From contig ML996706.1 in NCBI GenBank assembly GCA_010356995.1, positions 321,509 to 385,508 of the forward strand: 64,000 nt of DNA, in the 5' to 3' direction. Below are positions 1 through 12,200 of the stretch, piece after piece (position 1 is the stretch's first letter; every line of letters begins with the position of its first letter). This DNA comes from Trichodelitschia bisporula (taxonomy: Eukaryota; Ascomycota; Dothideomycetes; Phaeotrichales; Phaeotrichaceae). The position numbers and the translations under genes were made by a program. The notes under the pieces were generated by a model. The model ran no database searches, was not told where the DNA came from, and saw only the letters and a list, made by a program, of their open reading frames with translations.

Positions 1-441
1 GCTGTCATTGTCGCTCCTTCGCTACGCCGAACGCTTCCGAGTAGCAGGCCAATATCAGTAGCACCAAGCTTACACATATTGAACCCCGCACCACGCGCAC
101 AACGCACAACTCTGGGTCACCAAACACAACTGCGGTTGCCCCCCCACTTCCCGCTGCGGAAAAGCATTCTTTCGCCTTCACACCACATTTACGCCGCACA
201 ATTCGCAACCGCACTCCGCAAAGTTCGTTCAACCTTCACAGTTGCGGATACTGGCGGTTGTTTCAAGCTGCAGACGGTCTTGAGGAGCCTCCCTACACAC
301 AGCTAGTCTTGCTTTCCAAAGGGTGTGGTAAGCGTTCTTTGTTCGCACGTCTTCCGTCAGCTCTTCGCGGCGCAAACGTCACCATACATTCGACGAGCCA
401 CCACTAATGCCGAACGCGCAGACACTCTCCCGTAGCCCGCC
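1..441. other. Upstream region of the kinase gene; no gene seen
   Basis: The short open frames here on both strands lack recognisable domains and overlap each other. The stretch probably holds the promoter and 5' leader of the kinase that starts at 442. No clear TATA box is visible. Confidence 0.5.
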
Positions 442-2779
442 ATGGTCAATCGGTCGGACCAAACCCAGCCCGCTGTCCGCTTCAGCTCAGTACAGCAAGA
501 GATCCCACCAGACGAAAGCATGCAGCATGCCGCCCCGAGCAGGTCTGAGGAACGCGAAGAGGACTTTCCTCTTGAAGCCAAGCAGGAGATCCGCAGCCTT
601 GCTATGTCGCTGCAGAACGGTCGTTTACAAAATAAGAGGATGGAAGACTTCACCTTCGAGCCGGTGTCGCTTCCGGTATCGCGAGTACGTCCCTCGCCAT
701 TTCGTACGTTCGATGCTCATATATTACAGGTGCCTTCTGGCTCCAGCTCTAACATCAACCTTTCGGGCGCTCCCTCGCCCCAAGTAGGCGCCGTGCATTC
801 ACCGCCCCTGACCCCGGCAGCATCTGGTGGTCGTGACGGAAAGCCAGTCCTCGGGCATGTGAAGCATAACTCAGAGTCTCAGTCCGTTCCTGTCACTCCG
901 CAAACCTCACCTCCCCACGAGCAGCCTCCAACGTCTATTCCGAGTGGATCTCAAGAGTTTAAGCCATCTTCTGCTGCCCAGGCGCGCCTTCCGAAGTCTC
1001 CAGGCTTGCGGCCCTCGTCCATGTACGAAGGCGTTGAGGCCGTTCCGAGCCATCCGAAACATCCTCCAGCTGGTAGCTTTGGCCCGACCGGAGATTCACT
1101 TCCACCCTCTCACGACGGTAGTCCTGCTGGTACTCCTCGGCCCGGGACTCCGAACATTCCGGCAGGTGCTCAGTCGCCTTATCCTAGGCCGTTTTCACCC
1201 CACGATGACCACAATAACCCATACGCGCGTGCAAAGCGTCCGCCTCAGCCTCAAAATTTGAATACAATAGATCCGCGGTTCGTTTTCGCGCGGGAGCGTC
1301 CCAAGAGCCCGTTCTTCATGCTCAAAGACGAGCGGAGTCGCGACTCGAAGGGATCCGAGAAGCGTTCCATTTTCGGAAGTGGCAGCAAGCACGATGAAAG
1401 TGACTCGGGGAAGCGCCCAACAGATAAGCATCATCATCACGGGTCCATGACTGATTTGAAGCGGTTCTTCAAAATTGGTGGGAAGAAGGACAAAGACAAG
1501 GAGAAGCGCGAGTCGTCGCCGGTGGGGGTCAGTGCAGCTGGAACGCGCACACCCCCTTCCATTCAGCGCAACGGTTCTGCCTTGCCATTTGCGGATGATC
1601 ACGGGATCGAGTCCAAGTACGGCAAATTCGGAAAGATCCTCGGCTCGGGGGCTGGCGGATCGGTCCGCCTGATGAAGCGGAGTTCGGACGGCGTCACGTT
1701 TGCCGTCAAGCAGTTCCGTGACCGTCACAGCTATGAGTCAGAGAAGGAGTACAATAAGAAGGTGACTGCGGAGTTCTGCATAGGCTCGACTCTCCATCAT
1801 GGCAACATCATCGAGACGATGGATATCGTGTACGAGAAGGGCAAGTGGTTCGAGGTCATGGAGTATGCACCGTTCGACCTCTTTGCCATCGTCATGACAG
1901 GCAAGATGTCACGCGAGGAGATCGGGTGCTCGACTCTTCAAATCCTGAACGGTGTTTGCTATTTGCATAGTATGGGACTGGCGCACCGCGATCTTAAGCT
2001 GGACAATGTGGTGGTCAATGAGCATGGGATCATGAAAATCATCGACTTTGGCAGCGCTGTTGTGTTTCAATATCCCTTCGAGAACGAGATTGTCCTGGCT
2101 AGCGGTAAGTTAGATCGAGCTGGGGTTTCGTTTCTGGATGCTAATTGAAACAGGGATCGTGGGATCCGATCCATACCTCGCCCCTGAAGTCTACGATCTG
2201 CCAAAGTACGATCCGCAGCCGACCGATATCTGGTCCCTCGCCATCATCTTCTGCTGCATGACGCTTCGACGCTTCCCCTGGAAGATGCCCCGTGTCAGTG
2301 ACAACTCGTACAAGCTGTTCATCTCCGAACCGACGGAGGAAGAGCTTCGCAGCAACGTCTACCCGCATGACCAACGCTCACCAATCGCCTCCTCGGAGTC
2401 GGCCTCACGCCAATCCAGCGACCCATCAAACCCGCGCTCCCACCGCCGCGGCAAATCCGAAGAAGCCCGATCCGAACCTGTTACCCGCGCGCCCACCGAC
2501 GACGTCCAGCCCGCGCAGCCGGCACCTCCTACCGTGCTCAAGGGCCCCTGGCGCCTGCTCCGCTTGCTTCCTCGCGAGACCCGCCATATCATCGGGCGCA
2601 TGCTCGAGGTGGATCCGAGGAAGCGGGCGACGCTCGAGGAGATTCTCTCGGATCAGTGGGTGCGGAAGACACTCTTCTGCATGCAGGACCCGAGCGGTAA
2701 GGTGCTACGCGCCGAAGGGCATACGCATACCCTGGAGCCTGGGAGTGGGCAGGCGCCGGCACCGGCGGCGAAGAAATAG
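442..2779 (+). CDS. HAL4/SAT4-type serine/threonine protein kinase
   Basis: Two exons (442-2104 and 2154-2779) joined across a 49 bp GTAAGT..CAG intron give 762 residues. The N-terminal 400 residues are Ser/Pro-rich and disordered, and include the segment [12 protein letters not shown] that precedes the kinase domain in HAL4-like fungal kinases. The kinase domain follows: glycine loop [10 protein letters not shown], the lysine in FAVKQF, catalytic loop [11 protein letters not shown], the DFG in [10 protein letters not shown], and [10 protein letters not shown] just after the splice junction. A Ser/Arg/Pro-rich insert of about 90 residues sits in the C-lobe before the [18 protein letters not shown] segment. 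In yeast, Hal4/Sat4 and Hal5 stabilise the Trk potassium transporters and other plasma-membrane nutrient carriers. Role here is by homology. The ATG at 442 is chosen because the early FSSVQQEI motif lies directly after it. Confidence 0.9.
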
Positions 2780-3617
2780 GATTTCTTCGATGATGGTCCT
2801 GAGGTTAAACGGCGTCGGGTGGAGGAAAAAAGTACTAGAACTGCGCTTCCAGGTATCGGGGAGTTGCTGTCGTCTGGGCATATTATCGGCGCCCGCTCCC
2901 GATAGGATGTGCGGTTTCATTGCCTATGGGCTTTATAATGATGAAGAGGCGGATAAAAGGAGTGAGTGTATAGAAGGGAAAGAGGTTGCATATGGGACGT
3001 TTTGCATATGCGCAACATGCATATGCACGGCATGCGTATGCAGGTTAATAGAATGAACACTGGTGAAATGGTCGGGTCGTTAGGGATGGCGGGCTGGGCA
3101 TTTCCGGGTTGTGTTTAGGGGGGGATGGTATCGAAGCTTGTCCATATGATGAGCTAGCTGAATGGACGTGTCTTTAGTGCTCTCGCTATGTGCCGTGTGC
3201 CGCTGTGATGCGATGTTGGTGACTCAGTGGCAAGCTACTCGGGCCGCTGAGGGCTTATCCGAGGCGTGGCGGGAGGCCCGCTCGAGCGAGTACCGAGTAC
3301 GGCGACGGGGGCTTCTCCGATGCTAGGGCGGCGGACCGAGGTCCGATTTCTGGCGATTCGAGGTCTGACTGTACGCTAGGGATGGGAGCGGAGGGCGGGG
3401 CGGAGGGCGGAGCGGAAGGAGCGGGGTGGAAGTAGTGGAGTGGAAAGAGTGAGTCTAAATCGCGACTGCCTCCTGCCTGACTGAGACATGCACATGTGAT
3501 CGGAGATTGAGTCTCGCTCGATCATCACGATTACATTACTACGAATACGGGTATATCACCAGCACACACATACACAGTCCGGATTACCGCCTCTCATTCC
3601 CCATTCTCAAAGCCCGT
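2780..3617. other. Intergenic region between convergent genes
   Basis: This holds the 3' flank of the kinase, the TGCATATG array (listed separately), a purine-rich stretch at about 3379-3450 made of GGAGCGGA-like units, and the 3' flank of the acetyltransferase gene that ends at 3618. Long open frames entering from the kinase are in a shadow frame. No gene seen. Confidence 0.5.
2987..3040. repeat. Four-copy TGCATATG array, 15-16 bp period
   Basis: The octamer TGCATATG occurs at 2987, 3003 and 3018, and TGCGTATG occurs at 3033. The steps are 16, 15 and 15 bp. The units are near-palindromic and lie about 200 bp after the kinase stop, so probably in its 3' UTR. They could be a small minisatellite or a protein- or RNA-binding array. 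Confidence 0.6.
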
Positions 3618-4517
3618 CTACCGCTTCTTCCCACCCCCTAGCCCGACCGCCGCTACATCCTCCAGCACAGCGCGGTATGCAGCTTCTTTGCGATCGAACG
3701 GGGCGTTGTACATGGCGGGAAGGACGCGTTTAGAGTCTGACCATTAGCTTTCGCTCAGTGATATCAGAAGGGTAGGGAACTTACTCGCATGCTTATCGTC
3801 GAACACGATCTCCTCTCCTCCCTTCTCCGCGACAATCCGCACCGCCTCTTCAAGTAGCGCCACACCCACGCCTTTTCCGCGATACCGGAGCTTCGTCGTC
3901 CATCCCCGCACAACGCCGCGTCCCCCCTTCCGCCGCCTGTTTCCCCGTCCCTCGCCCCGTTCCCACCCCAGGATTAGGGAGCCAATGACATCCCCCCCGA
4001 ACTTTGTAACCAGCACCACATCCTCCCCAAGCCACTCCCGTCCGACCGCTTCCGCGGCGTAAATATACCCTGCCGTCGCGGCCCGCGCCCCGACTAGCAC
4101 CGCCATCGCGACTCCGGCGCCAGTCGTGAATATCAAAGGGATGTCGCCGCGCGTCTTGTACATCAGATGCCACAGCCCAGCGAGCAGCGCAGCGAAGAGC
4201 GCGCCGTGCAGCGGGTGGTAGAGTAGGATCCGCGCAGCCAATTGCCGCTGCTGGGCCACAGAGTCGGCAACGAGCTTCAGCCCCGCAATCTGATCGGCCG
4301 GCGTAATCGCAACGTGCGTTTCCAGCGGCGGGAGTTCCTCGTCCGCGGGGGCTTCGGTGGAGGAAGGCGCGAGGGGAAGCGAAGGCGGGGACGACATGCT
4401 GCCGTTTGGTTGTGCGGTTAGGGGAGGCGTGGTTGCGGGACTGGGGAGCAGGTCGTCGTCGCTTATGCGCAGGTTTGCGCTGAGGGAGGAGAGGAAGGCT
4501 GGGTGTGTTAGGGCCAT
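3618..4517 (-). CDS. GNAT-family N-acetyltransferase, membrane-associated
   Basis: Exon 1 is 4517-3785 and exon 2 is 3736-3618, with a 48 bp GTAAGT..CAG intron containing a GCTAATG branch site. The product is 283 residues. It starts MALTHPAFLSSLSANLR, then has a Ser/Pro-rich stretch, then two hydrophobic stretches (LHGALFAALLAGLWHLMY and an Ala/Val/Gly-rich one ending in VLVGARAATAGYIY) that could be a membrane hairpin. The acetyl-CoA-binding motif A follows as LRYRGKGVGVALLEEA, fitting the Q/R-x-x-G-x-G/A pattern. The second exon encodes NSKRVLPAMYNAPFDRKEAAY, resembling the GNAT C-terminal strand region. The substrate is unknown. A longer in-frame start at 4688 exists but gives low-complexity Arg-rich sequence, so the ATG at 4517 is preferred. 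Confidence 0.75.
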
Positions 4518-4737
4518 TGTTTTTCTAAAGTTTTTGGGTTTGAGTGAGAAAGAGGGCGAGTGCGCGCGGTATATGTCGCCTCGCCGTCCCTGGCGCCGCT
4601 GGCATGTCACTGGCGGCGCGGGGGGCGCGGCCAGATCTAGTCCACGGCCCCGCTCCACGTCCACGCGGTGACATTTCGCGCGGCTCAACGCGAGGGGCTA
4701 GCCCGCGCGGCCGGCGCTCGTTGCCCAATTTTCTTTT
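4518..4737. other. Promoter region of the acetyltransferase gene
   Basis: This GC-rich spacer lies between the doubtful ORF at 4738-4980 and the start at 4517. It contains open but low-complexity Arg/Pro-rich frames on both strands. No motif stands out. Confidence 0.35.
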
Positions 4738-4980
4738 CTAGAAGGACACGGAGACATGGGACTCACTTGCGCTGGTCTTGAACCCGGGGATCTTTTCGCC
4801 CACGCTGCCGCGCGACACGTGCCGGGGCTTGAAGCTGCTGGAGCTGGAGCCCGCGCCGCTGGCTGTGGAGGCGGAGAGTTGGCGTGAGTGGCCGTGGCCG
4901 TGGCCGTGGGAGTGGGTGCGGGGGAGGGAGGGGTCGCGTGGTGGAGGGGCTGGGACTGGTGGTCCTGAGGTGTCGCGCAT
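4738..4980 (-). CDS. Doubtful small Ser/His-rich protein
   Basis: An 80-codon ORF starts with an ATG at 4980. It is preceded on the same strand by a pyrimidine-rich stretch at about 5240-5310 that looks like a fungal leader or promoter. The protein is hydrophilic, with a Pro-rich start, a THSHGHGHGHS histidine run, a Ser-rich middle and the segment KPRHVSRGSVGEKIPGFK. A perfect GTGAGT donor lies at 4766-4761, so the reading frame may instead splice onward. The nearest acceptor would make an impossibly short intron of about 29 bp, and I found no convincing downstream exon. I recognise no family. It could be a small gene, the first exon of a longer one, or chance. Confidence 0.3.
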   Translation of the reverse strand: MRDTSGPPVPAPPPRDPSLPRTHSHGHGHGHSRQLSASTASGAGSSSSSFKPRHVSRGSVGEKIPGFKTSASESHVSVSF

Positions 4981-6282
4981 CGTGGGTGCGGCTGAGGGGG
5001 TTTTTATGTACTTCTCGCTGTAGACGGGGCGGGCGGGGCGGAATCGGAGGCTACGAGTCGGTGGGCGGAAGAGAGTGGATCGTACAGCAAAGCGGAGGAA
5101 AATTTCAGATGGGATGAAAGACGTTCAAGAGCCCGCGGGGCGCAACGTGCCGGGGGACATGCTCCTGATAGGCAGGGAGCCAAGAGGCGCGGGCGGTGCT
5201 GGGCGAGGCTTGACGGTGGGAGTTTAGCCTAGCAGATTGCGGTGTTCGTCGTGGCGTTGTGCGGAGCGTAAGAAAGCGATGAAAGAAAGAAAGGAGGATG
5301 GTGATACGATGCGGTGGGGATCTCGCGATGTTTGATCCCTTCCTCCCCGCGAGCTGACGTCTGGGATAACAAGCGAACCTCGTCTCACTTCCGCGGCGCC
5401 GGAAGCACCGCAAGGTCGAACCGCAGACTGCCCACGAACCGCCCGACATCCCGCTACGCCGCACACACCGCAGCCTACTCTACCGGCCACGGGCAGGCTG
5501 GCAGATAGACGCGCATCCGCGAACCGGGCTCGCCCCCCGACGCCGCGTCCGCGCTCCTGGTGCGGAATAGATGAAGCCCGCCGGGGGTACGCTGGGACGC
5601 GCGGCGGGCGAGCCGAAACGGCCCCAACATCCCCAATACCCCTCCCTCTTCCATATTAGCTCGTCTTGCTCTTAACATTCCCTATCTTGTGTTGCTGCGG
5701 CGTTGGTATCGCGCGTTCTTAGCCTTACGGTACGACGCCGCGATGCTGTGCCCCTCGTTGCGATAAGATATGCCCCGCTCCCGCAACGCCCCGAGGCCAC
5801 TCGCCAGCCTCGCCGGGCCGTTGTGCGACGATCCACCCGGCACGTCGCGTTTCACGCCCGCGGGTTGTTCCACCATTGCGCACAGCTCGCGTGCTCGCAC
5901 GTCATACGTCACTGCTGGTTAATTAAGCCGCACTTTGTACCCTGAACGGTTGACCCGTGGGTAACTATATTAGTGGTTCTTGCACTTCACTGAGAGCCGA
6001 ATCGGAACTTCCGCAATTGCTACGTAGAAGCCCTCTATACAGATTAACGCTCTCAAGTTACAATTCTACAGACAGCTCTCAACTAAATGCACGTCTGATG
6101 CTACCCGGGTATAGTGGCTGTAAGTACTCGCAAAAGCAGCAAAGCAGTCCCAACTACAAACGCCCGCACCCCCCCTCGGCCATGCAAACTGCCCTCCCAC
6201 CACCTCACAACACCCGCAACAAGCCCACAGTAAGAGCTGAAAAACAAAAGCACAAGGAAATTTTCACAAAGTGAAAGACACT
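4981..6282. other. Intergenic region, no gene supported
   Basis: GC-rich sequence to about 5870, then AT-richer sequence from 5900 to 6280 next to the dynein stop. Several open frames of 60-120 codons overlap in different frames and show only Arg/Ser/Pro-rich composition. No tRNA-like A/B boxes seen. Confidence 0.5.
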
Positions 6283-9200
6283 CTACATCTCCACCTCCGC
6301 CATGACCTGTTCGCCCTCGTCCAAAATCCCCATGATGAGGCTCAAGTTCCGCATCATCTCCTTCGCCTGCCCAACCAACAACAGCTTCTCCGCATTTGCA
6401 GGCAAGCCCAGGAACGTCGGCGGCTCACGCTCGGGCAGGCTGCCAACCCACCCCATAAAGTCCTTCCATCCCGCCCCGCTCGGCAGCACCAGCGGCGTGT
6501 ACTCTTCGCCCTCTGTCTTGACCTGCACGTCCTGTACAATATCGTAGTCCTCTTCAAACGCCGCCGGCGTCATCACGCTGTCAACCAGCTTGCTCAGCGT
6601 AGCGTAGTCTTCCTCGTCATCGATTTTGCCGCCGTACATCTCCGTCAGCAGCGTGCGGATCATGGCCCACGGAATGTTCTTAGGATTGACGTTCGTGCGG
6701 CTCTGCGCCACTGTCTCCACCCAGTAGTCGATGATGTGGCTGCAGCATTCGTACTGTGCGGGTTAGCGTGGTTCAGCACAGATGCAAAGGGAAACTTACG
6801 TCGCTGTCATTGAACTCCCAGAAGCCCTTCCACCCCAGGTTCGGTGCATACCGCAGCCGCTCCTGTATAACCGCATGGAGGAATGAAAGCAGGAGGTACA
6901 CACGCGCGCGTTCAACAGGCTGCTTGGTAGCCTTCGTCGACAGTGATGAGAGCGAGTCCTTCATGTTGGCTTTGATACCCGCCGGCTGCTCATTCATCAG
7001 GATACGCGACGCGCGCAGCAAATTGACTGGAATCTTAGGGCTCGTCTCCATGCACAAGAAGAGCCGGAAATCGGGATGCGGCTTGAGCGAGTCGATGCGC
7101 TTCTCCAAGCTCTGCAGCCACGCCGGCGACAGGTGCACGTTCTTGACCAGCACCCAGTTGCCTGTAGCGGCGGCGTTGCTGACGGCCTTGTCTGCCGTTG
7201 CCACACCCTCGTTCGAGCCCATGGCGATGTTCGTGCACGACACGTTGTTGCGCTCCACCAGGTTCTCGACGCGGTAGCTGGCATCGAAGCCGGGGCTGGA
7301 GCTGAGCGCCACGGGCGTCACGGCCGATACTTGCTTGATGATGTCGCCGAGGTCGCTGCTGATGTCGAGGAGATTGCTGCCAAAGACTGTGGTCACGAAG
7401 CGCTCGACCGCGGGCACGAACCGGTCCACGCGGAACAGCTTGACCAGGATAAGGGATAGCAGTTGCTGATCGAAGGATTCCGTGCTCGCGGGCCATGGGT
7501 TTGGCACGTCGTTTTCGGCTAGCTCCTCGGTGAGGAACCGTTCCCAGTCCGCGCTGGAAATGTTCGACATGACGTCCTTGAATTGCCGCAGTTTGAGCAC
7601 GCGGGCCATGGCTTCGTCTTTGCGGTGGGTCTCGGTTGACACATCCACGCCCTCGAGATCACTGTCAAGGCACAAATCGATTAGGCTCTTATCCATCTTG
7701 TACGGCGCCGCCTGCGCAAGAAGCATGGCCAGCGCGACCCGATCCTTCTGCAGCATGGCAAGAGACGTACGGCGGTACGTCGAAATGAACAGATTCCGGA
7801 CGATGAAGTCGATGCGCGCATTGTTGTTCGTCTCCTTTAAAGCCTTGGCTTTTGCTAGCACATCGAGGAAGATGCCAGTAAAGTACTGCAGCGAAAACTG
7901 GTAGAAGTGGTTCATGCGATGCAGTTGTTCAAGGACAGCGAAGATGGCAGCGCAAGACCGTGCAACGACCTTGTACTGCAGCGTGATGTTCTCAACTTCG
8001 GCCCACACGCCTTCAGTCTCGGCAGCCTTCGCCGTAATGATAGCTGCTTCGGTCTTGAGCTTCTCCAACGTCTGGAGCACGTTGTCATCATCGAGGATGT
8101 TACCGCGAGACTCGTTGAGCGCCTGGAGAAGCTGCTTCTCGAGCCGGCGCAGATGCACACTGAATTCTCCTTGCATCTTAATGACGTTTGACCGGCGCTC
8201 ATCTACGTCGGGCCGCTCGGACTTGAGCACCTCATTGAGAGACTGCGTTTGCAAGCTGCTCTGGGTGACGGTGAAATTGACTAGCGTGGTGCGACTGCAG
8301 ATGTCTGGCGCGAAGTTGGCTGACGGATCGCGAGTGGACAGGAAGAGCTTGAACGCAGGTGAAAAGTCAATCTCTTGCTTGCCGAGCTGGATGAGTACAC
8401 GGCCGCCGGTCTTCTGGTGCTCCTTATTCAGCACGTGTGTGAGAATGGGGTCGAGATGCTCCGCATCCTGGATGAGGATGGGATTGCCGAAGCGCAGCGA
8501 GCTCTCCAGCTGCTTCGTGAATGAATCGTCCAGGAAGCTCGTCACCGTCAACTTGCGGTTCTTGAACTCATTTTGCAAGAACTCGGTAACACGGCCGGAC
8601 GGGTCGATGATGAGCGGGTACCGGTTGAAGCGCTTGAGCATAATAGCGTTTTCCGTGCACAGGTCGTCCACCGGCAGCGTGTTCTCCTGCCACTTGAGAC
8701 GCTCATCTGCGGTCGAGAGGTATTCGGTGACCGGATTGTGCTCCTTGTAGCGGATGCCAGACAGGGAGAGATGGTGCAGCCAGTCGTCCATCATAGCCTT
8801 GCGATACTGCTGGTCGTAGAAACCACCATACGCCATAACAGCCGCTGCAACCAAAACGTCGCCGACAAGTGTGTCGATTTGCGTCTCGAAGGACTTGCTG
8901 CTCTCTTCCCAGCGGATACGTTCCGAGGACAGGCTCTCCAGGAGGCGGACGCTGCGGTCAACCTTGGACTGCACACGATCCATCTCTTGCTTGATGGTCT
9001 GTGTCTCGCTGATAAGCAAAGCGTACTCGGCCTTATACTCCTCGATACTCTTCTCGAGGGCCTTGATCTTGTCCTCAATCACGCGAGCCTGCTCTTTGGT
9101 CTGCAGGGCTGCATTCTCGAGCTGGCCGACCTCCTCGCGGAGCGGCCCGACGCGCTCAAGAATGTCGGCATAGTTGACTTGTGCCTCGACCCACTGCACC

Positions 9201-12200
9201 AGCGGACCACACGCCTTGCTAGCACGGTTGACACGATCGTACGTGAACTCTTCCTTGGACAGATAGTCGTTGCGCATCTTGATGCGAAGCGCCCGAGTCA
9301 TCTGCTTCTCATTGTCGTAGTTGACGATGCTGGGAATAAAGCCTTCTTGCCGGATGACACTGGTGACCGATCCCCAGTCTCCCAGATTCTTGTGGCCGAG
9401 CAGTGTGCACACGGCCTCCATGGCTAGCTTGACACCAGTAGGAGGACGTGCCATAGACCGCACTTCCTGCAAATGCTGCCGCTTGATGTTGCTGACGCTC
9501 TTCTGCGCTTCAGCAACCGCCGGCTCAGCATTCGCCAAATCCCTCATCACCACCTCTTGCCGCTCCGCCACATCCCGCTCTTGCTGCTCCAATGCCTTCT
9601 GCACCTCCTCTGAAGCCTTCTTGCGCGACTCGGCCTCCTTCTGATCTGCCAACATGCGAGTAAGCTTGTCGTTAGCTTCGCGATTCTTACGCTCCAACTG
9701 GTTCTTCTTTTCGGCGAGATTCTGGCGCAGATCGCGCACCTTGTCTACCGTCTCGCGCAGCTTATCGAGACCAACATTAAGATGGCGTTGCTGCTCTTCC
9801 AGGTCCTCACGCTTCTCGCGGTGCAGCCTAACAAACTGGTCCACAAAGTCCAGGAAGTGGCGAGGCGTGAGATATGTGATCTTGTCCTGCTGCTTCGCCA
9901 GCCGCTCATTGAACCGATGCAGCGAGTAGTGGATGTGAACCATGCCGTTGACAACTGCGTCACGATGGCTCGGAGGCAGAGGCAAGTCCCGATACGCAAT
10001 CTCCAGCGACTGCGGCGCGGCATAGCTTGAGCGATCCAGGTCGATGGATTGAGTGAGCTCTGAGCCGACTTGATACAGGGCCTGGTCAGACCAGTCGCCG
10101 AACCAGTTGAGAACGCATCTGTTGAACAGAGCTGGGCTGGTGGCAGCCTTGCCGGAAAGGCCCTCGGTCGGTGGATTCATCGTGAAAACGACGTGAAGGT
10201 TCTTTGAAATCTGCGCCTTGAACCACTTGTAGAGCTCCTCTGGCGAGTCGAGCATATGCCCCTTGTCGCCCTCGCGCTGAGCACCTTCGCGGCATTGCGT
10301 CATGAGCGTTGCAAACTCATCGCCTTCGAAGAGACCTGGGATTTCAGCATTAGCCAGGAGCGTGTTCATGCGCTCAAGGAACCCAGAATCCAGCACATTG
10401 GACTCGTCCAAGATGAAGCAAATCTTCTCGCCCTTGCAGCCGCACCGCCTCAGGACGTTCCGGAGATCCTCATCGAAGTCTTCGGCGGAGTATTTGCCAT
10501 GCACCTTGATTTGGTACACCTTCAAGCCGTTCATCCAGGCAACGAATCGAGACAGCGTCGTCTTGCCACTGCCACTGACACCGATGAGGATCAAATGACC
10601 TTGTGACTGGCGGAATACGCGATCGATGCGGAGCACATGTTCAAGCAAGTCGTTGAACGGAATAAGGCGGACGTCCACCTCTTCCTCGCAGAAGGTCTTG
10701 AGGCGCTCATTGACAATGTCGCGGAGTCGCTCGCGCTCAACAGGCACGTAGTTCTTGGAATCCCAGCTGGAGAACAAGATCGGCGCGGCAAGTGCCTTCT
10801 CCTCATCGAGGGTCGGGAAATGCTCTAGCGCTATGCGATGAATTGCAGCCTCAGTCCACTTGCGTTCGTCCTCCGCAATTAGACGATCCTGGAACAGACG
10901 CAAGGCTTCATGCGCCCAGATCCGCACCAGTCCCTCGAGACTCAGCGTGTCAAGCGGTCGAATGGCTTCGTATACGCCACGGACCCAGCGCGTAAGTTCA
11001 CGAGGTGAGTACACGTAGTGTGGCTGAATGTCGGGCGTGAAGCGTTTCTGCGACTCTGAGTAGACCTGGACCATGGCCTTCGTGAGTGGTTCAGAGTAAC
11101 CACGCAGCGAAGAAATGATCTTAAGCACAGCGCTATTGAATGTGCCATAGATCTGGAGGAGCGATAGCTCGCCAGGGTAATCGACCATGACGACCGGGGC
11201 ATGGCGCAAGAACCGCAGGCCGAGAGGTGTCCGGCCAGGGTCTGTAGGTGGATTACAAGCACCAACGAACTGGATGCGGTCAAGCGTAACCCAAGTCTTG
11301 TCGCTCGTGCGCCAGAAGCCATTTTGCTCAATGAGCTGGCGCAGGAAGGAAATGGCGCGCGGTGTGCCGTACTTGTCAGGCGCTGGCAAGTTGATTTCAT
11401 CGCAGAAGAGCACCAGCCACCTGCCCACTTGTGAGGGCGTAAGTACCACACCGTTGAGCGTCTTACGATACTCGCAATATTGCTCAAAGGTCTTGATGAG
11501 CAGATCCGGTGTGGTGGCACTCGAGAAGTTGAGACCAACAACCTCCATGTGCTCTAACTTCTTCAGCGCATTAAAGAGTGTCATGGTCTTACCCGAACCG
11601 GGAGGACCACAAAGGATAAGCGGCTTGTGCTCCGCAAGCCACGAGTAAAGTATGTCTTCATGGCGGACCGTATCCAGAGTGGGAATGACGACATCAGTAT
11701 CCGTGACCGAATGCGTGTCGACCTCAATGCTCGTGACTTGCGATTGCCACGACGACCATTCGCCCTTCGGAAGGGTAACGTCGAAGTCGATGAGTGAAGT
11801 GTTCTCCGTGATCGAAGGAAGATCCACGGCCGTCATTGAGGTAAGCACATCCCCGAAGGCCTTCCGGTCGCTCAACGGACAGTCTCCGGTTAGGGACCAG
11901 ACCAGAGCCAGCAACAATCTCTTGGACAAGTATGCCTCGATCTGAGATGCTTCCAGGGGGAAGTCAGAGTGCTGCACATTGTAGTCGAGTACGTTCCGGC
12001 AGGCCTTGTTCAGCAACGAAAAGAGCGTGTTGAGAACTCGTATGTCCGTAACTTCCATGATGTGGCGGAACTGGCGCGCCTGGTCAAGCGCCTTCAGAAT
12101 GAACCCATCATCCATAAGCCTTTGCTGGAGGATGCCGGCCACCTGGCCCTGAGTTGCGAGCAGTTTCTGCGTAAGCTGACCTGGAGCGACGGACGCGTCC

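Noticed and set aside
2292-3056. 254-codon plus-strand frame after the kinase
   Set aside because: Shadow frame of kinase exon 2; Arg/Ser-rich composition typical of a frame-shifted GC-rich gene.
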